From positions 868,001-932,000 of the forward strand of contig NZ_CP061008.1 in the NCBI RefSeq assembly GCF_014490035.1: a stretch of 64,000 nt of DNA, in the 5' to 3' direction. The stretch comes from Achromobacter xylosoxidans (GTDB lineage: Bacteria > Pseudomonadota > Gammaproteobacteria > Burkholderiales > Burkholderiaceae_B). The notes under the pieces are model-generated. The model was not told the origin of the DNA and did not search any database. It saw only the letters and a program-made list of their open reading frames with translations. The position numbers and the translations under genes are program-made. Shown piece by piece: positions 25,135 to 34,063 of the stretch; position 1 is the stretch's first letter, and every line of letters begins with the position of its first letter.

Positions 25135-27986
25135 GTACGGCTTGCAATGTGTGCAAGGCAGGCGGCCTGCCGATACTGCCGACGCGTTACGCCGTGGTGC
25201 CGGCGGGGTTTCCGGCGCATGCGCTGGACGGCGTAAGTGGCGAACGCGTGAAGGATGTGCCGCTGGACAGCGAACAGTACAAGTACGTGACCCGCACGCT
25301 GCGCATGGGCTTTCTCTACCTGTTCTACGAGAAAGGCCCGCAGGGCGCCAACTACTGGGAAGTCTATTCCGTGACGGCCGACGGCATGCTCTGGCGTTGC
25401 GACGACGCGGACAGCGCCCGGTTGCAGCCCGCGATGAAATGCGCGAACCAGGGGCACAATGGGCTGCGTATGCATTACATCGTCATAGAGAAGCCGGAAC
25501 AGTGCGGCAAGGTGTGGCTGGCCTATAGCGAACATAAATGGAGCCCGCAGACCCGCGCTCGCTATGAAAAGCAGGAGCACCGCGCATCGCGGATGCAGGC
25601 GATCGAGCCCGCCGTCTGGGCGCAGGGCCGCTGCGAGGCCAAGAATCACCAATCCATACTGGCCGTCGAGTCGAACTTCAAGAAGATCCTGGAATACGGC
25701 GACCACCAGTTCAGCGGATTGACGGGCGAGCCGCCCTGGCTTCCGTACACCGGCCTCGATCGCCAGCGCAAGTTGAGCAATGTCGACGGGTCTTTCGACG
25801 AAACAACGCTGAAAGAGCAATTCACGAAGACGCCCTGGTATCCGCGCAACCGGCCGCTCGGCGGCCTTGTGGATAAGACGCTTGAGCTTTTGCTGGCGCA
25901 GATGCTGGATAAATGCGGCGATCCCACGATGGGCGTCAGCTATTGGCCGATGAGCTTGGCGCTGTGGGACGCCATCGGCATCGCCGACGAGCTCAACGGA
26001 TACTGCAATGACGCGCTGGGCGCGATGGCGCGGTATGGCGAGGAACGCGCGTTGCAGATTACCGCGGCCAGCAACATCGAAGGCGCCAAGGCGGCGCTGG
26101 AGAATAAGGCCGACGACGCCGCAAGGCGCACGGCCGAGGCCGTGCAACTGGGGCAGCGGGGCGGCAACCGGCACTACGAGGTGATGCGCCGCAACCAGGT
26201 CATCAGTCAGCACGTGCCGGACATGAAGGGCAAGCAGGCATTCGCCGGGCTGGAGAACGAGCGGTCCAATGGCGTGATAACGGACGCCGAGTACCACAGC
26301 CGCCGTCGCGTGCTGCTGGACCAGTATGTCCCGGCGGCCAATAGGGCGCAGGCAGAGGCGGATTTCAACGCCTATGACGCGGAGATCGTGCAGGCGGACG
26401 AGACGCGCGCTCGGAATCTGGAGAATTACCGCAAGGACCAGGTCGCGCATGCCTGGGATCGCTACACCGACAATGTCGATTGGGACAAGCTGAATCGCTT
26501 CAAGAGCAACTACGAGAAGTTCCAGGAGATGGCGACTACGCTGGCAAATACCAGGACAGTGGAACTCATCAAATGGCTGGAATGGGGCCTTCTGTTCGAT
26601 ACGCTGGAGGACTATAGCGAGGAAGTCGAGGATGACGGCCACGAGTTCATTGAAGTGGTCGGCGACCTGATCGAAGGCATCGGATCCAGCGCGGCGGGAG
26701 CCCAGTATCTCAAAACCTTGGTGGAAGAACGGCGTGACGCAGGGGACAGGAAGTCCCTGTTCTGGCGCGCAATCGCCGCAAACCAGAAGCAGCTCAAGCC
26801 TGCGGTGACGAGCGCCCTCGATGAAGCCGTGAAGGGCAAGGAAACGCCATTGCCTACGGGTCTCGGTGTCGTCGAACGAGTGCTCAGCAACCTGAAAACC
26901 TTCTCGGGGTATTACAAGAGGGCGGTGTCCCTGGTTGGTGAAAGCAAGGTGGAAAAGCTGGGGCCATTGCCGCGCGCTTTGAAAAATGCCGGCATCGACA
27001 AGCTGATGATGACGGTGGGCGATACGGCTTTCCGCTGGTTGCAGCTGAACCGCGTAAGCGATTTCGTCGGTGAGAAGATCGTCCAGAATCTCTTTTTGTT
27101 GTCCACGGGCATCAGCGACGCCGACGCCTTGGCGCTGGTGAGAGAACAGGCCCGGTCCGAAGGCGTGGCGCGTCAGGTCGCGCTACAGCGATTGCGGACT
27201 GCGCGCACTTTCCTGGAAGCCAACGAGGCCATCGCCAAGGAACCCAGCCACAAAGTGCTGCGGGACATGTGGGGCAAGATGCGGCCGGCTACTGGGCGCA
27301 ACGGGGCTACCACCATGCGCATTACGGTGGTGGTGGGATTGATTGAAATTTGGAACTTCAAGAAGCTCATTTCGGCGACCGACAAGACGGCTACGACCTA
27401 TGCAAAGCTGGTCGCGTCTACGGCCACCTTGAGCGCCGCCGTGATTGATATCGCTATCGTGCCGTATCAATTGGCGGGGAAAAAAGCATACGGATTCCAG
27501 AAATGGAAATTGGTCGGGGGGATGTTGGGCGCCGGCGCGAGTTTTATCGGTGCATCCATAGATTTCAACGAAGCCATGGAGCGCAGGGAAAAGAAGCAGT
27601 ACACGCTAATGGTGCTGGTCGGCATCAAGTCGGCCATAGGCTTTGTCGCAGGCGGGGCCGCGGTGATCACGGCAATATCGACTTCTGCCTCGTTGCTGAA
27701 GATCGTGGGACGGCGCGCAGGTATGAATGTGATGGTGGTGGCTGTGGATGTGGTTGCGTCGCGGATGGCGATAGCTTCATTCGCTCGTGTGCTTGGTATC
27801 CTGGTGGGCTGGGAGATCGCGATAGTGTTGGTGGGTATTCAGCTGCTGGTCTGGTACTTCACGCCGAATGCACTGGAAGAGTGGTGTGAAACCAGCGCGT
27901 TTGGCCGTCGTACTTTCGGCAAACCTCAGGACGAACCGAAGAAGCAGGAGGAAGGCTTCGTCGCTGCTCTTGCTGATGTGACGTGA
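25131..27986 (+). CDS. T6SS effector, MIX-type N-terminus with pore-forming (VasX-like) C-terminus
   Basis: 951 residues. Residues 1-165 match the N-terminal region of BTH_I2691/VasX-type effectors: CNVC followed by GGLPILPTRYAVVP, then RTLRMGFLYLFYE, consistent with a MIX domain. The middle (~230-700) is helical and charged. The C-terminal quarter holds four hydrophobic segments (about 763-780, 795-812, 824-852 and 880-912), as in colicin-like pore formers. A short polar tail follows. It would depolarise target membranes after delivery by the VgrG/DUF4123 pair upstream. Two membrane proteins follow as immunity candidates. Family placement is from memory of motifs; pore formation is inferred from the segments. 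Confidence 0.85.
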   Translation: MSTACNVCKAGGLPILPTRYAVVPAGFPAHALDGVSGERVKDVPLDSEQYKYVTRTLRMGFLYLFYEKGPQGANYWEVYSVTADGMLWRCDDADSARLQPAMKCANQGHNGLRMHYIVIEKPEQCGKVWLAYSEHKWSPQTRARYEKQEHRASRMQAIEPAVWAQGRCEAKNHQSILAVESNFKKILEYGDHQFSGLTGEPPWLPYTGLDRQRKLSNVDGSFDETTLKEQFTKTPWYPRNRPLGGLVDKTLELLLAQMLDKCGDPTMGVSYWPMSLALWDAIGIADELNGYCNDALGAMARYGEERALQITAASNIEGAKAALENKADDAARRTAEAVQLGQRGGNRHYEVMRRNQVISQHVPDMKGKQAFAGLENERSNGVITDAEYHSRRRVLLDQYVPAANRAQAEADFNAYDAEIVQADETRARNLENYRKDQVAHAWDRYTDNVDWDKLNRFKSNYEKFQEMATTLANTRTVELIKWLEWGLLFDTLEDYSEEVEDDGHEFIEVVGDLIEGIGSSAAGAQYLKTLVEERRDAGDRKSLFWRAIAANQKQLKPAVTSALDEAVKGKETPLPTGLGVVERVLSNLKTFSGYYKRAVSLVGESKVEKLGPLPRALKNAGIDKLMMTVGDTAFRWLQLNRVSDFVGEKIVQNLFLLSTGISDADALALVREQARSEGVARQVALQRLRTARTFLEANEAIAKEPSHKVLRDMWGKMRPATGRNGATTMRITVVVGLIEIWNFKKLISATDKTATTYAKLVASTATLSAAVIDIAIVPYQLAGKKAYGFQKWKLVGGMLGAGASFIGASIDFNEAMERREKKQYTLMVLVGIKSAIGFVAGGAAVITAISTSASLLKIVGRRAGMNVMVVAVDVVASRMAIASFARVLGILVGWEIAIVLVGIQLLVWYFTPNALEEWCETSAFGRRTFGKPQDEPKKQEEGFVAALADVT

Positions 27987-28004
27987 TTTGATGTGAGGAA
28001 TGGA

Positions 28005-28739
28005 ATGACCAATGAGCTCAATGGAAATGTCCGAAAGATCTCTGGAAAGATCACGGAGCTGAAGAAGTCCCGTCGTAATCGGGACTTTGTCCTGAGCCAG
28101 ATTGGCGGTGACGTCGGAGCGTCCGCGGTATCCGCCGCGCTGGCAGGCATGGGAGGGGCGGGTATCGCGATTGCCTCGATCGATAGTTCGGAGAGCGCCG
28201 ACTTCGTGGAGTTTTCACTGAACGGCGAACCCGTTCAGGGTTGGTTCTGGCGCTTCCCCTTTCAAGAAGGGGACGACGTGGAGCTGGTCGCCGAACGTGG
28301 CGAGGGCGCCTGGAGCGCCTATGGCGTCAGGCGCGAATCGGATTCCTTGGTGGCGGTGTATCCCCACTGCTTTGAAGGGCGCAGATCCCACTATCTGTCC
28401 ACGTTCCGGTTCTGGGGCATCATCGTCGCGGTGATTTTTGGATTCATGATGTGCCTGGATGCGGTGTTTGCCTTGTTCAAAGGCAAGTTCAGCATCGCGG
28501 GGCAGCTTGAGGCCTATGGCATTTATGCCATGTACCTGTTGCCGGCCTTGCTCGTCGTGTTCGGCTTCCTGGCCTGGCGGGCGGGGCGCAAGACGGAAGG
28601 CTTCGCGCATGTCGCGGAAATGATCTTCAAGGGATTCGGTTGGAGCAATCCCACTGGGATCAATCTGCGCGCAATATCCAAAACAAAGCGGCGGCAGGGC
28701 GATGGCAAGGACTACGGCCTGCGCTATTTCAGATACTGA
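28005..28739 (+). CDS. Membrane protein, candidate immunity to the pore-forming effector
   Basis: 244 residues. A charged N-terminus and a Gly/Ala-rich amphipathic stretch (about 45-65) precede a soluble domain, then two clear membrane segments (about 136-158 and 172-193) and a basic tail. GAGG sits six bases before the ATG at 28005; a GTG at 27993 is an in-frame alternative. The gene begins 18 nt after the effector. An inner-membrane protein directly after a pore-forming effector is the usual arrangement for TsiV2-like immunity. No named family recognised. Confidence 0.65.
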   Translation: MTNELNGNVRKISGKITELKKSRRNRDFVLSQIGGDVGASAVSAALAGMGGAGIAIASIDSSESADFVEFSLNGEPVQGWFWRFPFQEGDDVELVAERGEGAWSAYGVRRESDSLVAVYPHCFEGRRSHYLSTFRFWGIIVAVIFGFMMCLDAVFALFKGKFSIAGQLEAYGIYAMYLLPALLVVFGFLAWRAGRKTEGFAHVAEMIFKGFGWSNPTGINLRAISKTKRRQGDGKDYGLRYFRY

Positions 28740-28830
28740 CGAGGGAAATGCCCTGAAGAAATTGCGCAGGCCTATCCACGGGCTGATACCGGTCGCGCCG
28801 CAACCGAGCCGGCGAGTTCTGGAGCGTTGA

Positions 28831-29757
28831 ATGGATTACACGGGGTTGATGCGCAAATTCCCCAACGACCGGCCGCTTGGGGACTTCGACCGCGAACACC
28901 GCTTGCAGCAGAAGAAACGGCTGGACGTGCCGCTGGCGGCCGATTCCTGCGTGGTGAGGATGAACTCCAACGGCCTGGTCTTGGTGGACCGCTGGTACGC
29001 CTACCGGGGCATGCTGGCGCTGATGGGGCTTGTCGGCGTGGCCTTCGGCGTGGGCATGATCCGGGAGTTGGCTTGGGCCCTGGTGGACGGGCTGCCCAAT
29101 GAGAACGGGCTTTGGACGGCGGCTTTCATCAGCATGGCGATGGGCGCTGCGTTGGCGGCGGCGGGCGCATGGGTCGCGGGCAAGGAGATGTTCCGGTGGA
29201 CCTACTATCCCATCGCCTTGGACCGCAAGCACAAGCTGGTACACGTGTTCCGGCTGGACGGAACGGTGCTGACGGCGAAGTGGAACAAGCTCTACTTCAC
29301 GCTTGGAGGAGGGGTCGACGGGTTTCAGCACCGGACCTGGGATGTCCGCGGCCTGATCCTGGACGCGGATGGCGTGACGGTCAGGGAGACATTCGCGTTC
29401 AGCTCGGTCACGTACCGGGCCGAAGATGCCTATTCCCATTGGGAGTTTCTGCGCCGCTACATGGAGGACGGGCCGCAAGCCGTGCAGGACGCGGTCTTGC
29501 ATTGCGTGCCGGCCGACGGCAAGCCGGAGACCTTCGCCCTATCCAGGCAGCGCGCCTTTGCCGAGGATGCGCAAGGTCCTGGCATCCTGTCCCTGCTGAT
29601 GATGCCGTTCAATTTTCTACACGCCATCATGCGCTGGGCGGTGATGCACACCAGCAAGGTGCCGACGTTTCCGCCGGAAATCGAGGCCACGCTGCAGCCA
29701 GAGCCGGAGGACGAGTATGTGCAAGATGCCTCGACGAATCCCGCGTACTCGCGCTAG
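28831..29757 (+). CDS. DUF6708-like membrane protein, second candidate immunity protein
   Basis: 308 residues. Two membrane segments (about 54-80 and 92-116) are followed by a PH-like soluble domain containing YPIALDRKHKLVHVFR and WNKLYFTL, features I associate with the DUF6708 family found beside T6SS effectors. A Pro/Glu-rich tail follows a further hydrophobic stretch near 255-270. GGAG lies six bases upstream of the ATG. Its position, second after the pore-forming effector, suggests either a second immunity protein or immunity to an effector lost from this locus. Family assignment is moderate, role inferred. Confidence 0.65.
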   Translation: MDYTGLMRKFPNDRPLGDFDREHRLQQKKRLDVPLAADSCVVRMNSNGLVLVDRWYAYRGMLALMGLVGVAFGVGMIRELAWALVDGLPNENGLWTAAFISMAMGAALAAAGAWVAGKEMFRWTYYPIALDRKHKLVHVFRLDGTVLTAKWNKLYFTLGGGVDGFQHRTWDVRGLILDADGVTVRETFAFSSVTYRAEDAYSHWEFLRRYMEDGPQAVQDAVLHCVPADGKPETFALSRQRAFAEDAQGPGILSLLMMPFNFLHAIMRWAVMHTSKVPTFPPEIEATLQPEPEDEYVQDASTNPAYSR

Positions 29758-29767
29758 GGGATTTCAT

Positions 29768-29786
29768 CGGGCGGCGCGGCCGCCCG
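29768..29786 (+). terminator. GC-rich hairpin at the end of the T6SS effector operon
   Basis: CGGGCGGC (29768-29775), loop GCG, GCCGCCCG (29779-29786): a perfect 8-bp stem 10 nt after the last T6SS gene. Only a short AT run (GATTTG) follows, so termination may be inefficient or Rho-assisted. Confidence 0.55.
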
Positions 29787-29840
29787 GATTTGCGCTAGGA
29801 TTACCCCGACCTTTCCGCCCCTCCCCCTGGAGCCCCCCGC

Positions 29841-30539
29841 ATGACCGACCTCAGCGCCTTTCCCATCACCAAGAAGTGGCCCGCCCGGCACCCCGACCGC
29901 ATCCAGTTGTATTCGCTGCCCACGCCCAACGGCGTGAAGGTGTCGATCCTGCTGGAGGAAACCGGGCTGCCCTACGAGGTCCACCGGGTCAGCTTCGACG
30001 CCAAAGACCAGTTTTCGCCCGAATTCCTGTCGCTCAGCCCGAACAACAAGATCCCGGCCATCCTCGATCCCAACGGCCCCGAAGGTAAGCCGCTGGGCCT
30101 GTTCGAGTCCGGCGCCATCCTGATCTACCTGGCCAGCAAGGCGGGCAAGTTCCTGCCGGCGGACACGGCGGGGCGCTACGAGACGCTGCAATGGGTCATG
30201 TTCCAGATGGGCGGCATCGGCCCGATGTTCGGCCAGCTGGGCTTCTTCCACAAGTTTGCGGGCAAGGACTACGAAGACAAGCGTCCGCGCGACCGCTACG
30301 CGGAGGAGTCCAAGCGCCTCTTGAACGTGCTGGACCAGCGCCTGGAAGGCCGCGACTGGGTGATGGGCGACGAGTACACCATCGCCGACATCGCTATCCT
30401 GCCCTGGGTGCGCAACCTGGTGGGTTTCTACGGCGCGGGCGACCTGGTGGAGTTCTCGCGCTTCAAGAATGTCGCCCGGGTGCTGGAAGCCTTCGTGGCC
30501 CGTCCGGCGGTGGCCCGGGGCCTGACGATACCGGCGTAG
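29841..30539 (+). CDS. Glutathione S-transferase, nu-class (YfcG/YghU-like)
   Basis: 232 residues with a thioredoxin-fold N-terminal domain (IQLYSLPTPNGVKVSILLEE; PNNKIPAILDP; FESGAILIYLA) and an all-helical C-terminal domain (YTIADIAILPWV, the N-capping motif region). TPNGVKV in place of a catalytic Tyr/Ser/Cys is the pattern of YfcG/YghU-type enzymes, which act as disulfide-bond reductases with glutathione. Cytoplasmic. It stands alone between the T6SS island and the cytochrome genes. Confidence 0.9.
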   Translation: MTDLSAFPITKKWPARHPDRIQLYSLPTPNGVKVSILLEETGLPYEVHRVSFDAKDQFSPEFLSLSPNNKIPAILDPNGPEGKPLGLFESGAILIYLASKAGKFLPADTAGRYETLQWVMFQMGGIGPMFGQLGFFHKFAGKDYEDKRPRDRYAEESKRLLNVLDQRLEGRDWVMGDEYTIADIAILPWVRNLVGFYGAGDLVEFSRFKNVARVLEAFVARPAVARGLTIPA

Positions 30540-30570
30540 GCGATGCAGGCCGCGCGGCCGCCGTCAGGGC

Positions 30571-30598
30571 GGCTGCGGGCCTCGGCAAGCCCGCAGCC
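30571..30598 (+). terminator. Hairpin after the glutathione S-transferase gene
   Basis: GGCTGCGGGC (30571-30580) and GCCCGCAGCC (30589-30598) form a perfect 10-bp stem with an 8-nt loop. No T-run follows directly; a second hairpin starts two bases later, so the two may act together. Confidence 0.6.
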
Positions 30599-30599
30599 G

Positions 30600-30629
30600 G
30601 CGGGCTTGCGGCAAATCAAACAAGCCCGC
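30600..30629 (+). terminator. Second hairpin in the same intergenic region
   Basis: GCGGGCTTG (30600-30608) pairs perfectly with CAAGCCCGC (30621-30629) around an A-rich 12-nt loop. The rest of the 30540-30749 gap is AT-richer and presumably holds the promoter of the cytochrome operon. Confidence 0.5.
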
Positions 30630-30749
30630 AAGTTATATGCTTTTCGGTCATTAACTTATTACTGAAAGGCGTAAGCTTCCTCCATAAGCTGGACAGGCCG
30701 TACGAACACCCCGACGTGCATGCTGCCCAGCGTGCAACGGAGGGCAGTA

Positions 30750-32096
30750 ATGAAGAGGATCGGGATCAAGGTCGCGGTGGGTCTGCTGGCGGCTGCGGGC
30801 CTGGCCATCGGCGGCGCGCAGCTGCTGACGGCAAATCGCAAGGCCGACGTGGCGGCGTCCGTCGACATCAACGACAGGCGGCTGGCCGAAGCCGGCGCCT
30901 ACATTGCGCGCACGGGCGATTGCGTGGCCTGTCACAGCGTGCCCAATGGCAAGCCCTTCGCGGGCGGCCTGGCGATGCAGACGCCGGTGGGCACCATCTA
31001 TTCGTCGAACATCACGCCCGACAAGCAGACGGGCATCGGCGGCTATAGCTACGCGGATTTCAAGAACGCGGTGCAGCACGGCATCCGCAAGGACGGCACG
31101 CCCCTGTATCCGGCCATGCCGTATCCCTCGTACGCCATCATGCCGGACGCGGACGTCCAGGCGCTCTACGCCTACTTCATGTCGCAGGTCGAACCGGTCA
31201 ACCAACCTAGCGCGGATTCCACGATTCCGTGGCCGCTGAACATGCGTTGGCCCATGGCCTGGTGGCAACTGCTGTTCGCGGGCAAGCGCGAGTTCGCGGC
31301 CCCGGCCGGCGCCGATGAAAGGCTGGTGCGCGGCGCCTATCTGGTCGAAGGCCCCGGCCATTGCGGCGCCTGCCACACGCCGCGCGGCCTGGCCTACCAG
31401 GAGCAGGCGCTGTCCCTGGCGGACGGCGACGCCTTCCTGTCGGGCGCCGTGATCGACGGCTGGCGCGCCAAGAGCCTGCGCGGCGAGGCCCAGGGCCTGC
31501 AATCTTGGAGCGCGCAGGACATCGAGCTGTTCCTGAAGACCGGCCGCACCGACAAGGTGGCGGCATTCGGCGCGATGGCCGATGTGGTCGAGCACAGCAC
31601 CCGCCATTTCACTGATGGCGACCTCGCCAGCATCGCGGCCTACCTGAAGCAATTGCCCGCGGCCGGCGGCAAGCTCGCCGCCTTCCCGCCCAAGGCCGAC
31701 GGCACCACCGCGTCCCTGCGCGACGGCCGCTACGACTCGCGCGGCGCGGTCATCTACATGGAGCAATGCGTCGTGTGCCATCGCGCCGACGGGCAGGGCA
31801 TGCCGCGCATCTTCCCGGCGCTGGCCGGCAATTCGGCGGTGTTCGCGCAGAACCCGCAATCCATCATCCAGATCACGCTGGAGGGCGGCAGAATGCCGTC
31901 CAACGACATGGACGCCATGACGTTCGCGATGCCGGGCTTCAAGCATCTGAGCGACCGCGATATCACGGACGTGATCAATTTCATCCGCACCGGTTGGACC
32001 AACCAGGCGCCCGCGATCGGCGAGAAGGATGTCGCGCATATCCGCGAATTCCTGGCCAGCAAGAAGCCGAACATCGGCGGAGGCAAGCATGAGTAA
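30750..32096 (+). CDS. Triheme cytochrome c, dehydrogenase electron-transfer subunit type (AdhB-like)
   Basis: 448 residues from the ATG at 30750, preceded by GGAGG at six bases. An N-terminal membrane segment/signal (about 6-28) leads to the periplasm. Three haem motifs are present: CVACH (58-62), CGACH (205-209) and CVVCH (340-344), the spacing seen in the cytochrome subunits of membrane-bound alcohol, aldehyde and gluconate dehydrogenases. Such subunits pass electrons from a flavin or PQQ enzyme to quinone or a terminal oxidase. No dehydrogenase catalytic subunit is encoded nearby. It overlaps the next cytochrome gene by 8 nt. Confidence 0.9.
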   Translation: MKRIGIKVAVGLLAAAGLAIGGAQLLTANRKADVAASVDINDRRLAEAGAYIARTGDCVACHSVPNGKPFAGGLAMQTPVGTIYSSNITPDKQTGIGGYSYADFKNAVQHGIRKDGTPLYPAMPYPSYAIMPDADVQALYAYFMSQVEPVNQPSADSTIPWPLNMRWPMAWWQLLFAGKREFAAPAGADERLVRGAYLVEGPGHCGACHTPRGLAYQEQALSLADGDAFLSGAVIDGWRAKSLRGEAQGLQSWSAQDIELFLKTGRTDKVAAFGAMADVVEHSTRHFTDGDLASIAAYLKQLPAAGGKLAAFPPKADGTTASLRDGRYDSRGAVIYMEQCVVCHRADGQGMPRIFPALAGNSAVFAQNPQSIIQITLEGGRMPSNDMDAMTFAMPGFKHLSDRDITDVINFIRTGWTNQAPAIGEKDVAHIREFLASKKPNIGGGKHE

Positions 32097-32997
32097 GCAC
32101 ATCAGGATCGCCGCCCTGCTGGCGGCAGCGGTCGCCGTGGGCGGCTGGACGGCCGCCACGGCCGAACCCGAGGCCGCGGCACCAGGCGCGCGCAGTACCT
32201 TTCCGGTGCTCGACAAGGACGGCAAGCGACTGCCGGACTACACCATCCCGCCCGACACCCAGATCGCCGCGCAGCCCAACGCCGAGCAGATCAACTACGG
32301 CAAGCGCCTGCTGACCGAGACGCGCCGGCTGTTGCCGCAGAACACGGGCGCCAGCCTGAACTGCAACAGCTGCCATGTGCAGGGCGGCAAGAAGCCCCTG
32401 GGCGCGCCTTACATCAACACGGTCAATTCGTTCCCGCAGTTCAATCCGCGCGCCAACCGGGTGGTGACGCTGGAGGACCGCATCAACGGCTGCTTCATGC
32501 GTTCGATGAACGGCAAGCCGCTGGAAAAGGACTCGGCCGAGATGAAGGCCATGATCGCCTACATGAAGTGGCTGGCCCAGGATGTGCCGCACGGCGCAAA
32601 GGTGCAGATCGAGAACGCCTGGCCGATAGACACCAAGCTGGTGCCCGACCCGGTGCGCGGCAAGAGCCTGTACGCGGCCCAATGCGCGTCTTGCCACGGC
32701 GCCAACGGCGAAGGCAAGCGCGACCGTTCCGGCGACATTGCGTTCCCGCCCCTGTGGGGCGAAGAGTCCTTCAACATCGGCGCGGGCCTGGCGCGCACCT
32801 ACAAGGCGGCTGCCTTCATCCGCAACAGCATGCCGATGGGCGTGAATACGCATGGCAGCTGGGGCGAAGGCGGCGTGCTGTCCGACCAGGATGCGGTGGA
32901 CGTGGCAGAGTACTTCACGCACATGCCGCGCCCCGACTTCGCCGGCAAGGACAAGGACTGGCCGCAGGGCAAGAAGCCGAAGGACGCGCGCTACTGA
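32089..32997 (+). CDS. Diheme cytochrome c, TsdA-like
   Basis: 302 residues. The start at 32089 overlaps the previous stop (ATGAGTAA). A signal peptide ends near TAATAEP (residue ~24). Haem motifs are CNSCH (92-96) and CASCH (199-203). Blocks such as LEDRINGCFMRSMNGKPL and MIAYMKWL resemble the thiosulfate dehydrogenase TsdA family; the Cys in NGCF is conserved-looking and might be a haem ligand, which I cannot confirm. It probably acts with the triheme cytochrome in periplasmic electron transfer. Substrate unknown. Confidence 0.85.
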   Translation: MSKHIRIAALLAAAVAVGGWTAATAEPEAAAPGARSTFPVLDKDGKRLPDYTIPPDTQIAAQPNAEQINYGKRLLTETRRLLPQNTGASLNCNSCHVQGGKKPLGAPYINTVNSFPQFNPRANRVVTLEDRINGCFMRSMNGKPLEKDSAEMKAMIAYMKWLAQDVPHGAKVQIENAWPIDTKLVPDPVRGKSLYAAQCASCHGANGEGKRDRSGDIAFPPLWGEESFNIGAGLARTYKAAAFIRNSMPMGVNTHGSWGEGGVLSDQDAVDVAEYFTHMPRPDFAGKDKDWPQGKKPKDARY

Positions 32998-33059
32998 AGC
33001 GTTGCGGCCCAGCCTCTACAATCGGCCCTGTCATCCCTTACGGAAAGCCGGGGCCGCCC

Positions 33060-33986
33060 ATGGAACTGCGCCAACTGCGTTACTTCGTCCGCGTCGTGGA
33101 GGCGGGCAGCATCGGCCGCGCCGCCCAGTCCATCGGCATGGTGACGTCGGCGCTCAGCCAGCAGATCAGCCGGCTGGAGGGCGAGCTGTCGACGCGGCTG
33201 CTGCGGCGCAGCGCCAGCGGCGTGGAGCCCACCGATGCGGGCCTGGCGTTCTTCCGCCAGGCGCAACTGGCGCTGCGCCACGCCGACGATGCCGTGCACG
33301 CGGCGCAGCAGGCCAGGCTGGCGGGCCACGTCAGCGTGGGCCTGCCTTCCACCACCGCCGCCATCCTCGGCGCGCCCTTCGTGCAGGCCATGAACGAGCG
33401 CTATCCCGACATCCGCCTGCATCTGGTCGAGGCGCTGTCGGGCCATCTGAGCGACATGCTCAATGGCCGCATGCTGGACCTGGCCATCGTGTTCCAGGCC
33501 GAATCCGCGCGCCGCTTGCGCGTGACGCCCTTGCTGGACGAGCCGCTGTTCCTGCTGGCGCGGCCGGACATGGCGGGTTTGCCTGCGGGCGAGAGCACGC
33601 GGATCGAGGCCATCGCGCATTTGCCGCTGGTGCTGCCCAGCGGACGCCACGGGCTGCGGGCGCTGGTCAACAACGCGTATCAGCAGTCGGGCCGCACGCC
33701 GCTGGTGGCGGTGGAAGTGGACGGTCTGCCGGTGCTGATGGACGTGGTGCAGCTGGGGCACGTGGCCACCATCCAGCCCAGTTCCGCCATGGCGCGGATC
33801 GCGCCGGGCCAACTGCACATGGCGCGCATCGACGACGCGCACCTGTACCGCCCCAATCTTTTGGCCAGCCTGTCCGAGGACGAGCTGTCGCCCGCGGCGC
33901 TGGCCGCGCGCCTGGTGCTGGCCGATGTGTCGCGCAGGCTGGCGCGCGAGGGCAAATGGCCGGTGGTGGCCCTTCACGATTCATGA
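33060..33986 (+). CDS. tcuR: LysR-type regulator, probable tricarballylate regulator (TcuR-like)
   Basis: 308 residues with the LysR winged helix at 1-60 (ELRQLRYFVRVVEAGSIGRAA, SQQISRLEGEL) and a periplasmic-binding-like effector domain after ~90. It lies 77 nt upstream of tcuA in the same direction, so it probably controls tcuAB in response to a tricarboxylate; most TcuR genes lie beside tcuABC. The start was set at the ATG giving MELRQLRYF. The DNA-binding fold is certain, the ligand is inferred from context. Confidence 0.85.
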   Translation: MELRQLRYFVRVVEAGSIGRAAQSIGMVTSALSQQISRLEGELSTRLLRRSASGVEPTDAGLAFFRQAQLALRHADDAVHAAQQARLAGHVSVGLPSTTAAILGAPFVQAMNERYPDIRLHLVEALSGHLSDMLNGRMLDLAIVFQAESARRLRVTPLLDEPLFLLARPDMAGLPAGESTRIEAIAHLPLVLPSGRHGLRALVNNAYQQSGRTPLVAVEVDGLPVLMDVVQLGHVATIQPSSAMARIAPGQLHMARIDDAHLYRPNLLASLSEDELSPAALAARLVLADVSRRLAREGKWPVVALHDS

Positions 33987-34063
33987 AGACCTGTTGACGG
34001 CTGGCTGATATCGGCGGGCGCTCGCGCTCGCTACAGTTCGTTCCTTGGAAGAGGAACGATGGC

